From Eggerthella lenta DSM 2243 (lineage in GTDB: Bacteria > Actinomycetota > Coriobacteriia > Coriobacteriales > Eggerthellaceae), in the NCBI RefSeq assembly GCF_000024265.1, contig NC_013204.1:1910180-1974179 (forward strand): a DNA stretch of 64,000 bases, given 5' to 3'. Below are positions 17,992 through 26,926 of the stretch, in pieces. The stretch's first letter is position 1, and each line of letters opens with the position of its first letter. The notes under the pieces were generated by a model that did no database searches, was not told the DNA's origin, and saw nothing but the letters and a program-made list of their open reading frames with translations. Both the position numbers and the translations under genes were made by a program.

Positions 17992-18882
17992 CTACAGCAC
18001 GCCCACCTCGCGCATGGTGGCGGCCAGGCGCTCGGACTGCTCGGGCGTGGCATCCACGAGCGGCAGGCGCACGCCGCCCACGGGGAAGCCCAGCAGCTTG
18101 AGCGCTTCCTTGACGAGAATGGGGTTCGACGTTTCGAACAGTCCCGTCATGAGCGGCATCAAGCGCTCGTTGGCCGCCTCGGCGGCCTCCCAGTCACCTG
18201 CAGCCGCCAGCTCGACGATCTCCTTCATGCGAGCGGGAGACACGTTGCCGATGGTGGAGATGACTCCGGCGCCGCCTCGCTTCATGACGTCGAGCGTGGC
18301 GGAGTCGTCGCCGGAGTACACGACGAAGCCGTCCGGAGCGCCTGCGACGATGGCCTCGACCTGATCCATCTTGCCCGACGCCTCCTTCACGGCCACGACG
18401 TTGTCGCAGTCGTGGGCGAGGCGCAGCGTGGTCTCGGCTTCCATGTTCACCACGCAGCGGCCCGGAATGTTGTACAGGATGATGGGCAGCTCCACCGCGT
18501 CGGCGATGGTGCGGAAGTGACGGTACATGCCCTCTTGGGGAGGCTTGTTGTAGTAGGGCACCACGCACATAAAGCCGTCGACACCCAACTCGGCCACGTC
18601 GCGGGCGAAGCCCACCGTGTCGGCCGTGCAGTTGTCGCCCACGTTCGCGATGACGGGGACGCGGTTGCCCACAGCCTCCACCACAGCGCGGAACAGCTCC
18701 ATCTTCTGCGGGTAGAACACGGTCGGGCTCTCCCCCGTCGTGCCGTTGATGATGAGGGAGTCGCTGCCGCCGTCGACGAGGCGCGCGGCAAGCGCCTGAG
18801 CCTTGTCAAGATCGAGCTCGCGATTCTCATCGAAGGGCGTGACCATGGCCGGGATCATCCGGCCGAACCGAGGCTGCGACAT
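17992..18882 (-). CDS. dapA: 4-hydroxy-tetrahydrodipicolinate synthase
   Basis: DapA condenses pyruvate with aspartate semialdehyde, the first committed step to diaminopimelate and lysine. The 296-residue TIM-barrel has the GTTGESPT pyruvate-site motif, the YNIPGRCVV segment with the catalytic tyrosine, and the Schiff-base lysine in VAVKEAS near 164. The ATG at 18882 has a GAGGAG site at good spacing, so earlier in-frame codons are not used. dapB lies 100 bp upstream on the same strand, and the two probably form one unit feeding cell-wall and lysine synthesis. Confidence 0.95.
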   Translation of the reverse strand: MSQPRFGRMIPAMVTPFDENRELDLDKAQALAARLVDGGSDSLIINGTTGESPTVFYPQKMELFRAVVEAVGNRVPVIANVGDNCTADTVGFARDVAELGVDGFMCVVPYYNKPPQEGMYRHFRTIADAVELPIILYNIPGRCVVNMEAETTLRLAHDCDNVVAVKEASGKMDQVEAIVAGAPDGFVVYSGDDSATLDVMKRGGAGVISTIGNVSPARMKEIVELAAAGDWEAAEAANERLMPLMTGLFETSNPILVKEALKLLGFPVGGVRLPLVDATPEQSERLAATMREVGVL

Positions 18883-18982
18883 GCTCTGACTCCTCACCTT
18901 CCATGCGCGCGACCCGTGCCGCTTGCGCATCCAACATACAAAAACAAGTGCCTGAACGGCTATTATCCCACGAGATGAGCCC

Positions 18983-19750
18983 TCAGGCCATGAAGTTCTC
19001 CAAACCTACAACCAGCCCGTCGCACGAACCCACGCTACGAATGCCCAACAGCACGCCCGGCATGTACGACGTACGGTCCCATGAGTCATGACGGATGGAC
19101 AGCGTCTGGCCGAGCGATCCAAAGATCACTTCCTGGCTGGCGACGTAGCCCATCGAGCGCACGGAATGCACCGGCACGCCGTCCACGAGCGCGCCGCGCG
19201 CGCCCTCGGCGCCTTCGATCTCGGTCTCCTTGCCGGGAGCTTCGCTCGCGCGCCCGCCACGCGCTTCAGCGATGATCTGCGCCGTGCGCACCGCGGTACC
19301 CGAAGGAGCATCCTTCTTGTTGCAGTGGTGAAACTCGATGACCTCGGCCTCCGGGAAGTACGGCGCGGCGGCCTTGGCGAACTCCATCATGAGCACCGCG
19401 CCCGTCGTGAAGTTCGGCGCGTAGAACAGACAGGTGCCGTCGGGCGCGAGCGCGGCCAGCTCCTGCAACGTCTCGTTCGACAGGCCGGTAGTGCCCACCA
19501 CGCAGTCGACTCCCGCGGGAAGCGCCTCGCGCAGGTTGTCGGCCACGACGGAAGGCTGGGTGAAGTCGACGAGCACATCGGCCGTCCAAGACTCGAGCGC
19601 GGCCGCCACCGTCGGGTACACGGGGAAGTCGACCTCGGGCCTGTGCGGGTCGATGCCGCACACCAGTTCCATATCGTTCGCCGCGCGCACCGCGTCGCAT
19701 ACGGTCCTGCCCATACGGCCCGCGCATCCCGCAACTGCCACCTTGATCAT
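18983..19750 (-). CDS. dapB: 4-hydroxy-tetrahydrodipicolinate reductase
   Basis: DapB reduces the DapA product with NAD(P)H. The N-terminal Rossmann motif VAVAGCAGRMGRTV opens the protein; the catalytic EFHHCNKKDAPSGTAV segment contains the His-His pair and the Lys that bind substrate. The length of 255 residues is normal. It starts with ATG and is the first gene of the dapB-dapA pair; pnp lies upstream. Nothing in the sequence suggests altered function. Confidence 0.95.
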   Translation of the reverse strand: MIKVAVAGCAGRMGRTVCDAVRAANDMELVCGIDPHRPEVDFPVYPTVAAALESWTADVLVDFTQPSVVADNLREALPAGVDCVVGTTGLSNETLQELAALAPDGTCLFYAPNFTTGAVLMMEFAKAAAPYFPEAEVIEFHHCNKKDAPSGTAVRTAQIIAEARGGRASEAPGKETEIEGAEGARGALVDGVPVHSVRSMGYVASQEVIFGSLGQTLSIRHDSWDRTSYMPGVLLGIRSVGSCDGLVVGLENFMA

Positions 19751-19864
19751 CGCTGCCTGCCTTTCGCTTCATGTACCCGAACATCCTACCACGCGGATAT
19801 ACGCCGCTTGCGCCGCCGTTACCCGGCCGGCACGATTCGTCGGCCATCCGTCCTCCCGCAACGA

Positions 19865-19890
19865 CGAAGGGGCCGCGTTCGGCCCCTTCG
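19865..19890. terminator. Strong hairpin after pnp
   Basis: An 11-bp palindrome (CGAAGGGGCCG with CGGCCCCTTCG, 4-nt loop) lies 17 bp past the pnp stop. There is no T-run on the minus strand, so it may be a terminator of the Rho-aided type or an mRNA 3' stabiliser. Confidence 0.55.
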
Positions 19891-19906
19891 CTCGAATCAA
19901 AACCGC

Positions 19907-22132
19907 TTACGCGTCGTGACGGCGGCGCGGCGTGCGGTTGCCGCCTCCGTTGCCCTCGCGTCCGCTGCGACCCGGACGATTGTCGCGGCCGCCGTTGCGA
20001 TCGCCGCGCTCGCGACGCTCGCCGTTGGAAGCGCTGCTTTCGGGGGCGTCCGGCTTGTCGAGGCGGTCGAGCGATATCTTGCCCGTCTTCGGGTCCACCT
20101 CGAGCACCTCGACTTTGATGATGTCGCCGAGGTTCAGCACGTCCTCGACCTTGCCGACGCGGCCGTTGGCAACGCGGGAGATGTGCAGCAGGCCGTCCTT
20201 GCCCGGCGTCAGCTTGACGAACGCGCCGAAGTCCTTGATGCCAACGACCTCACCGTCGAACGTCTCGCCCACCTCGGGCTCCTTGACGATGCCGAGAATC
20301 ATGGCCTTCGCGGCATCGCCGGCCGGGCCCTCGATGGCGGCGATGTGGATGGTGCCGTCCTCCTCGATGTTGATGCTGGCGCCCGTCTCCTCCTGGATGC
20401 CGCGGACGACCTTGCCGCCCGAGCCGATGACGTCGCGGATCTTGTCCACCGGGATGTGGATGGTCTCGATGCGCGGTGCGAACTCGGAGAGCTCCTCGCG
20501 CGGCGCGGCGATGGTCTCCAGCATGGCGTCTAGGATGTAGGCGCGACCTTCGCTGGCCTGCTTGAGCGCACGAGCGAGGATGTCGACCGACAGGCCGCGG
20601 GCCTTGTTGTCCATCTGCAGGGCGGTGATGCCCTTCGCCGTGCCGCACACCTTGAAGTCCATGTCGCCGAGGAAGTCCTCGATGCCCTGGATGTCGGAGA
20701 GGATGACCACGTCGTCGCCCTCCTTGATGAGGCCCATGGCGATGCCCGAAACAGGCGCCTTGATAGGCACGCCCGCGTCCATGAGAGCCAGCGTCGAACC
20801 GCAGGTGGAGGCCATGGACGACGAGCCGTTCGACTCGAGGACCTCGGACACCACGCGGATGGCGTAGGGGAACTCGTCTTCGCTGGGAAGCACCGGGATC
20901 AGCGCGCGCTCGGCCAGCGCGCCGTGGCCGATCTCGCGGCGCTTCGGAGCGCCCATGCGGCCGGTCTCGCCCGTGCAGTACGGCGGGAAGTTGTACTGGT
21001 GCATGTAGCGCTTGCCCTCGGCGGGGTCGATGGTGTCGAGGCGCTGCCATTCGTTCAGCATGCCGAGCGTGCAGACGGAGAGCGCCTGCGTCTGGCCGCG
21101 CTGGAACAGGCCCGAGCCGTGCACGCGGGGCAGGTAGCCCGGCACGATGTACAGCGGGCGGATGTCCTCGGGACGACGGCCGTCGGCGCGCTCGCCCGTC
21201 TCGATGACCATCGCGCGCATGGCCTTCTTCTCGAGCTTCTTGAGCTCGGCGGCGATGTCGCCCTTCCATGCGGCGCGCTCCTCATCGGAGAACTGCTCCT
21301 CCTTGATGCGGGCCTTGAGCTCTTCCACCTTGCCCATGCGCGAAAGCTTGTCGGCATCGCGCAACGCGGCGGACATCTCGGCCATGAACGGCGCGACGCG
21401 CTCGGCGATGGCCGGGTCGGCGACGTGGACGGGCCACTCGACCGGCTCGATGTTCGCACGGTCGAGGAAGCGCTGCTGGGCTTCGCAGAACGCGGCGATG
21501 GCCTCCTGGCCGAACGTCATGGCGGCCAGCATGTCCTCTTCGGAGATCTCGTCGGCGCCGGCCTCCACCATGGAGATGTAGTCGGCCGTGCCGGCGATGG
21601 TCAGCTCGAGATCCGAGTTCTCGGATTCCTCGAACGTGGGGTTCACGATGAACTCGCCCGTCTCCACGTCGCGGCCGATGCGCACGCAAGCGGCGGGGCC
21701 GTCGAAGGGAGCCGCGCCCAGCATGAGGGCAGCGCTGGCGCCCATGACGCAGATGGTGTCGGGCGGGTTGATGCTGTCGACGACGAGCGTCGTGCACACG
21801 ACGTGCACCTCGCGCTTGAAGCCGTCGGCGAAGCCGGGACGGATGGGACGGTCCACCATGCGGGCCGTCAGCGTGCCCTTGTCGGAAGGACGCGCCTCGC
21901 GCTTGAGGTAGCCTCCCGGGATGCGGCCGACCGCGTACATCTTCTCGATGAAGTCGACCGTGAGGGGGAAGAAGTCGTAGTCCTTCTCCTCCTTCGAGAT
22001 GACGGCCGTAACGAGCACCGTCGTGTCGCCCTGCGTGACGACGACCGAGCCGGTCGCCTGCTTGGCGAGCTCGCCTGTCTCCAAACGGTACTGCTTCCCG
22101 TACAGTTCGAAGGATTCGACGATTTTTTTCAT
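19907..22132 (-). CDS. pnp: Polyribonucleotide nucleotidyltransferase (PNPase)
   Basis: PNPase degrades RNA 3' to 5' with phosphate. Two RNase PH-like domains are joined by an all-alpha domain, followed by a KH domain (DVIGSGGKVVRGIQEETGA) and an S1 domain (VGIKDFGAFVKLTPGKDGLLHIS). The last 45 residues are a Gly/Arg/Asn-rich tail. Length is 741 residues. The ATG at 22132 follows an AAAGAAAGCAGC stretch. The gene lies after rpsO, the classic rpsO-pnp order, but a strong terminator separates the two here. Confidence 0.97.
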   Translation of the reverse strand: MKKIVESFELYGKQYRLETGELAKQATGSVVVTQGDTTVLVTAVISKEEKDYDFFPLTVDFIEKMYAVGRIPGGYLKREARPSDKGTLTARMVDRPIRPGFADGFKREVHVVCTTLVVDSINPPDTICVMGASAALMLGAAPFDGPAACVRIGRDVETGEFIVNPTFEESENSDLELTIAGTADYISMVEAGADEISEEDMLAAMTFGQEAIAAFCEAQQRFLDRANIEPVEWPVHVADPAIAERVAPFMAEMSAALRDADKLSRMGKVEELKARIKEEQFSDEERAAWKGDIAAELKKLEKKAMRAMVIETGERADGRRPEDIRPLYIVPGYLPRVHGSGLFQRGQTQALSVCTLGMLNEWQRLDTIDPAEGKRYMHQYNFPPYCTGETGRMGAPKRREIGHGALAERALIPVLPSEDEFPYAIRVVSEVLESNGSSSMASTCGSTLALMDAGVPIKAPVSGIAMGLIKEGDDVVILSDIQGIEDFLGDMDFKVCGTAKGITALQMDNKARGLSVDILARALKQASEGRAYILDAMLETIAAPREELSEFAPRIETIHIPVDKIRDVIGSGGKVVRGIQEETGASINIEEDGTIHIAAIEGPAGDAAKAMILGIVKEPEVGETFDGEVVGIKDFGAFVKLTPGKDGLLHISRVANGRVGKVEDVLNLGDIIKVEVLEVDPKTGKISLDRLDKPDAPESSASNGERRERGDRNGGRDNRPGRSGREGNGGGNRTPRRRHDA

Positions 22133-22256
22133 ATGCTGCTTTCTTTCTCTTCACCTGAACGACCCTAGTGCCGCCCAGCTTCTTCGGCGCGGGGTACTTA
22201 CCGTTCCCCCGCCGCCGCGAGCGGATGCGCCCTTGCGCTTCCGACCGCCTCTATGT

Positions 22257-22279
22257 AAAAGCCCGCCAAGGCGGGCTTT
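22257..22279 (-). terminator. Rho-independent terminator of rpsO
   Basis: AAAGCCCGCC and GGCGGGCTTTT form a perfect GC-rich stem with a TT centre and a 3' T-run on the minus strand, starting 6 bp after the rpsO stop. It separates rpsO from pnp. Confidence 0.85.
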
Positions 22280-22285
22280 CATACG

Positions 22286-22573
22286 CTAGATGGTGTCGCG
22301 GATGCCGAGCTGCTTGATGAGCGTACGGTACTCCTCGATGTTGCGGTTCTTGATGTACTTCAGAAGACCGCGACGCTTACCGAGGAGCATCATGAGGCCT
22401 CGACGAGTGTGGTTGTCCTTCTTGTGCACCTTGAGATGCTCGGTGAGGTTGCGGATGCGCTCGGTGAGGATCGCCACCTGCACTTCGGGACTGCCCGAAT
22501 CGCCTTCGCCCTTGCCGAATTCCTTGACGAGCTCGGCAGTGCGCTCTTTGCTGATGCTGAGTTTGCTGGCCAT
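22286..22573 (-). CDS. rpsO: 30S ribosomal protein S15
   Basis: S15 binds 16S rRNA helices 20-22 early in 30S assembly. The protein has 95 residues against the usual 89; the segment [19 protein letters not shown] is the family signature. The six extra residues are at the N terminus. AAAGGTGG precedes the ATG. It has its own promoter and terminator, so it is a single-gene unit upstream of pnp. Confidence 0.97.
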   Translation of the reverse strand: MASKLSISKERTAELVKEFGKGEGDSGSPEVQVAILTERIRNLTEHLKVHKKDNHTRRGLMMLLGKRRGLLKYIKNRNIEEYRTLIKQLGIRDTI

Positions 22574-22732
22574 GTGCTATTCCACCTTTCGTTCGCAGCG
22601 CCCTCGTCGGACGCCGCCTCCTGCGCGCCTGCCCGGCCCGGGCCTGCACGCGTCGTATGCGCGTCCCTCTGGGTAGGCATGCGGTGAACATGCGGACCAA
22701 GCGGAACGTGCCTGCGTTTTCGCAGCCCGCCT

Positions 22733-22761
22733 ATTGTAACGGCAAGCACGGTGCGCGGCAA
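22733..22761 (-). promoter_or_regulatory. rpsO promoter
   Basis: On the minus strand TTGCCG (22756-22761) and TACAAT (22733-22738) are separated by exactly 17 bp. The start point would leave a leader of about 150 nt, long enough for S15 autoregulation, though no specific S15 site was identified. Confidence 0.65.
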
Positions 22762-22855
22762 GCGGGACGCGGGGCGCCCACAGGTTCCGCACAAAGCGCC
22801 GACGCTTCGAAGCCGCGCCCCCATCAGGACAGACGCATGCTGCAGAAGGCCTCCG

Positions 22856-24010
22856 TCAGGAGCGCGCCACACTGGGTCCCTGGGGGATCCAGACGGTGAA
22901 CGACGTGAGGCCCGCGTCGCTCGAAGCGTAGATGTCGCCGCCGTGGGCGCGGGCGATCTCACGGGAGATGGCCAGCCCCAGCCCTGCGCCGCCCGCTGCC
23001 GACCCGCGCGACTCGTCGGCGCGGTAGAACTTCTCGAAGATGCGTTCGAGGTGCTGCGGCGACAGCTCGCGTCCCTGGTCGCTCACCGTGAGCTCCCACC
23101 ACACGAAGCCGTCGGCGGCCGTCACGAGCCCCGTGCGCACCCTCACGTCCGTGCCCGGGTCGGCGTAGGCCACCGCGTTCTTGATGACGTTGTTCAGCAC
23201 GCGGGCCACGCGCCCCGCGTCGGCGAACACGGACAGCTCGGCGGGGCCCTCGTACACGAGGTTCAGGCGCCGCCCCTCGGCCAGGGGGAAGAACTCGTCC
23301 ACCACCTGGTTCACGAACAGCGCGGCGTCGAAGCGCGAACGCTCGATGGGGATGGTCTGCAGGTTGTAGCGCGTGATCTCGAAGAACTCGTCGAGCAGCT
23401 CCTCGAGCCGGTAGGCCTTGTCCAACGTGATGCCCGTGTAGCGCTCACGCACCTCGAGCGGCAGGTCCGGAGACTCCTCGAGCAGCGTAAGATAGCCGAT
23501 GATGGAGGTGAGCGGCGTCTTGATATCATGCGCCAGATACACCACCAGCTCGTTCTTGCGATCCTCGGCGGCCTTCGCAGCGCGTTCGTTCTGCTCGGAC
23601 GTCGCCTTGATGGTGTTGAGCGCCATAGCGGTGGGCGCAAGCTCGCCGGGCAGCATGACCGGGCCGTCGCTTTTGGCCAGGATGTCGGACACCGAATCGA
23701 GCAAGAGGTCGAAGTAGCGCAGCGCCCGGTTGATGCCCGAGCGCACCACGAGCACGATACCCGCGACGAAGCCGATAGCCGTCAAGACCAGGAACAGGTT
23801 CGACGCAAGGGTGTGCAGCGCGTAGTCGTAGCCAAGCAGCTCGTAGACGAAGTTCGACACGGCCGATCCGAGCGTGGTCATGAAGCCGGCGAACAGCACG
23901 AGGTACACGACGATGAACAGCACGACGTTCACCACCGTGCGACGCAGGATGGCGTTCGAGAGCCGCTTCGTCTGGTCGAGCCGCGCCTGCGAGCGTACGG
24001 GTTCCTCCAT
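22856..24010 (-). CDS. Sensor histidine kinase, VanS-like
   Basis: The 384-residue kinase has two membrane segments at about 26-46 and 68-89 with a short loop outside, a HAMP-like linker, the phosphorylation site H161 in LAHDIKTPLTS, and a HATPase_c domain (NNVIKNAVAYADPG, then the GGAGLGLAISREIARAHGG region). The short sensor loop and overall sequence resemble VanS kinases. No vanHAX or other glycopeptide-resistance gene is nearby, so the signal is unknown. It starts 12 bp after the response regulator stop and is its partner. The RR/kinase order is normal for the OmpR class. Confidence 0.9.
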   Translation of the reverse strand: MEEPVRSQARLDQTKRLSNAILRRTVVNVVLFIVVYLVLFAGFMTTLGSAVSNFVYELLGYDYALHTLASNLFLVLTAIGFVAGIVLVVRSGINRALRYFDLLLDSVSDILAKSDGPVMLPGELAPTAMALNTIKATSEQNERAAKAAEDRKNELVVYLAHDIKTPLTSIIGYLTLLEESPDLPLEVRERYTGITLDKAYRLEELLDEFFEITRYNLQTIPIERSRFDAALFVNQVVDEFFPLAEGRRLNLVYEGPAELSVFADAGRVARVLNNVIKNAVAYADPGTDVRVRTGLVTAADGFVWWELTVSDQGRELSPQHLERIFEKFYRADESRGSAAGGAGLGLAISREIARAHGGDIYASSDAGLTSFTVWIPQGPSVARS

Positions 24011-24022
24011 GTCTTCCTCCTT

Positions 24023-24721
24023 TTAGCCCAGCTTGTAACCGACGCCCCAGACGGTCTCGACGAACTCCTGGGACGAGTCGACGGCAGCCAGCTTCTTGCG
24101 CAGATGCCGGATGTGCACCATCACCGTGTTGTTGCTCTGGGCGTTGGCGATCTCGCCCCAGACGGTCTCGAACAGATCGCGCGAGGCCACAGGCCGGCTC
24201 TGGTCGCGCATGAGACAGGCGAGGATGGCGAACTCCTTCGGGGTGAGGCTCAACGCCTCGCCGTGCAGCGTGGCCGTGTAGGCGCTCTCGTCGAGCGCGA
24301 TGCCGCAGCATTCGAGCATACCCGGCCCATCCTCCCTTGCGACGTCGTTCGAGGTAGCGCGGCGCAGGCGCGCGCGGACGCGGGCCACGAGCTCGCGCGG
24401 CTTGAAGGGCTTCACCACGTAGTCGTCGGCACCCAGCTCGAAGCCCACCACCTTGTCGACCTCCTCGTCCTTCGCCGTGAGGAAGATTATGGGAACCGAG
24501 CTCGTGCGCCGAAGCTCGCGACAGCACGCGAACCCGTCCATGCCGGGCATCATGATGTCGAGGATGACAAGGTCGAACGGATCGTCCGCCTGACAGGCCA
24601 GCAGATCGGGAGCTGCGTAGAACACCGTCGGGACGAACCCGGCCTCCACAAGCAGCTGCCCCACCAAATCGGCGATGGCCTGCTCGTCGTCGCATACGGC
24701 GATGCGCATCTTCGATTCCAC
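24023..24721 (-). CDS. OmpR/VanR-family response regulator
   Basis: The 232-residue protein has a receiver domain (1-120) with acidic pair D11-D12, phospho-acceptor D55 in VILDIMMPG, and the lysine in VVKPF. The winged-helix DNA-binding domain (about 135-230) contains SLTPKEFAILACLMR and the recognition region VMVHIRHLRKKL. The start is taken as the GTG at 24721 because AGGAGG lies 5 bases before it; the ATG four codons later is too far from that site. A 20-bp direct-repeat box lies 110 bp upstream, a likely autoregulatory site. Confidence 0.92.
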   Translation of the reverse strand: MESKMRIAVCDDEQAIADLVGQLLVEAGFVPTVFYAAPDLLACQADDPFDLVILDIMMPGMDGFACCRELRRTSSVPIIFLTAKDEEVDKVVGFELGADDYVVKPFKPRELVARVRARLRRATSNDVAREDGPGMLECCGIALDESAYTATLHGEALSLTPKEFAILACLMRDQSRPVASRDLFETVWGEIANAQSNNTVMVHIRHLRKKLAAVDSSQEFVETVWGVGYKLG

Positions 24722-24787
24722 GCGTTCCTCCTCGCACTCCGCTGCCCATCGGGCTGTCCGCGCCCGCTCGGGCGCGCCGTCTCTCCC

Positions 24788-24793
24788 ATTGTA
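24788..24793 (-). promoter_or_regulatory. Possible -10 for the two-component operon
   Basis: TACAAT on the minus strand lies 67 bp upstream of the GTG start; an overlapping TATACA is also possible. The -35 region is poor, which fits a promoter needing an activator bound at 24832-24851. Confidence 0.45.
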
Positions 24794-24831
24794 TAAGCCC
24801 CGTGCGCGATCACGCCCCTGACGAGGCAAGA

Positions 24832-24851
24832 TTAAGGAAAACTTAAGCAAT
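24832..24851. promoter_or_regulatory. Response-regulator-type box, copy 1
   Basis: TTAAGGAAAACTTAAGCAAT contains TTAAG twice with an 11-bp period, the spacing used by OmpR-family regulators. It lies upstream of the two-component operon, roughly 40 bp upstream of the putative -10. A 19/20 match lies at 27524-27543. Confidence 0.55.
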
Positions 24852-24936
24852 GAAGCGTATCGCGCCGACCCTTTAGCGAAACGGCGGGACCGCAGCCGTA
24901 AAAGCGCCGCATGATATTCCATTCGCCTCTCACGGC

Positions 24937-24945
24937 TGTTACTAT
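24937..24945 (+). promoter_or_regulatory. Extended -10 promoter for the LRR/exonuclease pair
   Basis: TGTTACTAT (TGn plus TACTAT) lies 41 bp upstream of the LRR gene start; the region has no convincing -35. It reads away from the two-component operon. Confidence 0.4.
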
Positions 24946-24985
24946 GATTGAATCAGTTCGAAATAGGGCGAGCAAGGAGACAGGG

Positions 24986-25663
24986 ATGAAAAAGAGCGTT
25001 CTCGACTCATCCATCAACTGGGAATTCAACCAATTCGACGGAACGCTCAGGATATCGGGAACGGGAAAGATGCCGAGGTTCACCCAGAACAAGGAGTCGG
25101 GGGGCTTTGACGACAATCCGTGGAATCCGATAAAAAACGAAATCGCCACACTGATCGTGGATGAGGGAGTTGTTTCCGTTTCCGGAGCGGCGTTTTGGAA
25201 ATGCAAAAACCTGACAAGGGCCATCATGCCGCATGTACTGCATATACACGCTGGAGCATTTTACGAATGCAGCGCCCTTGAGGAGGTCGCGGTCGAAGAA
25301 ATCGTGACGGTAGGAGAAGGAGCCTTCGAAAACTGCTCTTCTTTACGCCGGATAGCGCCCGAGCTATCCCCTTCTGCTAAACGCAAAATCGAGTCCTTAG
25401 TCTTTGTTGACGAATGCGCGTTTTCCGGTTGCGAAAGCCTCGACAGCGTGACCTTCAGCAATCTGAAAGCGATTGGTCGAGGGGCGTTCTATCGCTGCTC
25501 TTCGCTACAGTCGGTTTCCTGCGAAAGACTCTCCTCCATTGCAGAGCATGCGTTTAGAGAGTGTTCGAGCCTCTCGGAGTGTCGGGTATGCAACGGTTGT
25601 GTAATCGCCGAGGGGGCGTTCTCGAAATCCGCGCTGTCCTCACCGACGAAATTCATCGACTAG
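24986..25663 (+). CDS. Leucine-rich repeat protein, BspA type, probably cytoplasmic
   Basis: The 225-residue protein consists of an N-terminal cap (WEFNQFDGTLRISGTGKM) and about six LRR_5 units with the AFxxCxxL core (GAAFWKCKNL, GAFYECSALEE, GAFENCSSL, CAFSGCESL, GAFYRCSSLQ, HAFRECSSL). There is no signal peptide, membrane segment or cell-wall anchor, unlike surface-exposed BspA proteins. AAGGAG precedes the ATG. Base composition is visibly more AT-rich than its neighbours and it lies on the opposite strand from the surrounding core genes, suggesting transfer. It is 25 bp upstream of the exonuclease-BRCT gene. A binding function is likely; the partner is unknown. Confidence 0.85.
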   Translation: MKKSVLDSSINWEFNQFDGTLRISGTGKMPRFTQNKESGGFDDNPWNPIKNEIATLIVDEGVVSVSGAAFWKCKNLTRAIMPHVLHIHAGAFYECSALEEVAVEEIVTVGEGAFENCSSLRRIAPELSPSAKRKIESLVFVDECAFSGCESLDSVTFSNLKAIGRGAFYRCSSLQSVSCERLSSIAEHAFRECSSLSECRVCNGCVIAEGAFSKSALSSPTKFID

Positions 25664-25688
25664 GTTAACTTCGTAAAGGACAGGGAAG

Positions 25689-26792
25689 ATGCTGTACACC
25701 TTTTTCGACGTGGAGACGCCGAACAGACGCAACGATCGTATTTGCTCGATAGGAGCCGTCGTCACCGACCAAGACGGCACTGTCGTAGAAAAGAAATCGT
25801 ATCTTGTAAACCCGGAATCGAGCTTCGACGACATCAACGTTCGCATACACGGTATCGCCCCGGTCGACGTCCGCAACGCGAAGACATTCCCGGAGCTTTG
25901 GTACGACTCTTTGTCCGCATTCTTCCCGGTCGACGGCGTGGTTGCACACAACGCGCGGTTCGATCTCAGCGTCTTGACCAAAACACTGGTCTCATATGAT
26001 ATCCCCTCACCCAAGATGAGCTACGCATGCACTCTTGACATGTCGAAGAAAATCGACTTTATAGGCGGAGGGAAGCTTCCGCACGTATGCGAGGCTCTAG
26101 GCATCGAGCTGGAGAGACATCATCAAGCCGAAAGCGATGCCACGGCATGCATGCGCGTATTCTGGACACTTGTCGGGATGGCCGGCTGCATGCCGAGCTT
26201 CATAGCATACGAGCCAGGCGCTAAAAGCTGCAAGAAAAGCGGGGGGCGATACCGAAGCATCTCCGACAAGACCAAAGCCATGCAATGGCTTATACCGTTG
26301 CTAAGGGAAGTCGTGTCCAACGGAAAGGTGTCGACGTTCGAAGCCGAGGCAGTCTTGGAGTTCTTCGGGCTGCACGAAGAACTAACGTCCGATCCGGCGC
26401 TTTCGCCCATAGTCGCTTTGCTTCAAAACGCTATCGCTGACGGATGGGTCGACGAAGCCGAATCAAACGAGCTCGCCAACCTCATCTCCCACATCGTAAA
26501 CCCCTCTAGCAGCATTGAAGACAGCGTGGATTTCGCCAACAGAAAATTTGTTCTGACCGGCTCATTCAATCACGGAACCAAAGACGACGTGTCCGCATTC
26601 ATTCAAGAGCGCGGCGGTGAGGTGCTGCAGAACGTCACCAAAACATGCGATTATGTGGTCATCGGAGGATGCGGCAGCGAGGCGTATTCCCTCGGCAGCT
26701 ACGGCGGTAAAGTCAAGAAGGCGCTCGACTGGCAAGCGAAAGGCGTACCTATGCAGGTCATCGAAGAATGCGATCTATACGGCGAAAGATAA
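25689..26792 (+). CDS. DEDDh exonuclease with C-terminal BRCT domain
   Basis: Residues 1-160 are a DnaQ-like 3'-5' exonuclease with all acidic ligands: D7 and E9 in FDVET, D92 in AHNARFDL, and H145 to D150 in the last motif. A central helical region of about 100 residues contains the SNGKVSTFEAEAVLEFF and IADGWVDEAE segments, which resemble TerB-like metal-binding repeats. Residues about 290-365 form a BRCT domain (KFVLTGSFNHGTKDDVSAFI), similar to those of bacterial NAD-dependent ligases. AAAGGACAGGG precedes the ATG. It is paired with the LRR gene. It could act in repair or defence; neither is shown. Confidence 0.82.
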   Translation: MLYTFFDVETPNRRNDRICSIGAVVTDQDGTVVEKKSYLVNPESSFDDINVRIHGIAPVDVRNAKTFPELWYDSLSAFFPVDGVVAHNARFDLSVLTKTLVSYDIPSPKMSYACTLDMSKKIDFIGGGKLPHVCEALGIELERHHQAESDATACMRVFWTLVGMAGCMPSFIAYEPGAKSCKKSGGRYRSISDKTKAMQWLIPLLREVVSNGKVSTFEAEAVLEFFGLHEELTSDPALSPIVALLQNAIADGWVDEAESNELANLISHIVNPSSSIEDSVDFANRKFVLTGSFNHGTKDDVSAFIQERGGEVLQNVTKTCDYVVIGGCGSEAYSLGSYGGKVKKALDWQAKGVPMQVIEECDLYGER

Positions 26793-26861
26793 CACCCCCA
26801 CCGGCTAGAATTCCATGAACCGGCCATCTACGCATACGGTACCCGTTTGGTCTCGAGTACC

Positions 26862-26909
26862 GTTGACAACGTAAACGCTTTACGACATACTGAGTCGACA
26901 ACGTAAACT
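26862..26909 (+). promoter_or_regulatory. Toxin-antitoxin promoter with repeated operator
   Basis: TTGACA (26863-26868) and CATACT (26886-26891) are 17 bp apart. A 15-bp direct repeat, GTTGACAACGTAAAC at 26862 and GTCGACAACGTAAAC at 26894, overlaps the -35 and lies just after the -10, as expected for autorepression by the antitoxin or the complex. Confidence 0.7.
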
Positions 26910-26926
26910 CATGGAAGGAGGTCTCT

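Noticed and set aside
22856-24721. Vancomycin-resistance locus
   Set aside because: The kinase and regulator are VanS/VanR-like but no vanH, vanA, vanX or related ligase or peptidase gene is present.
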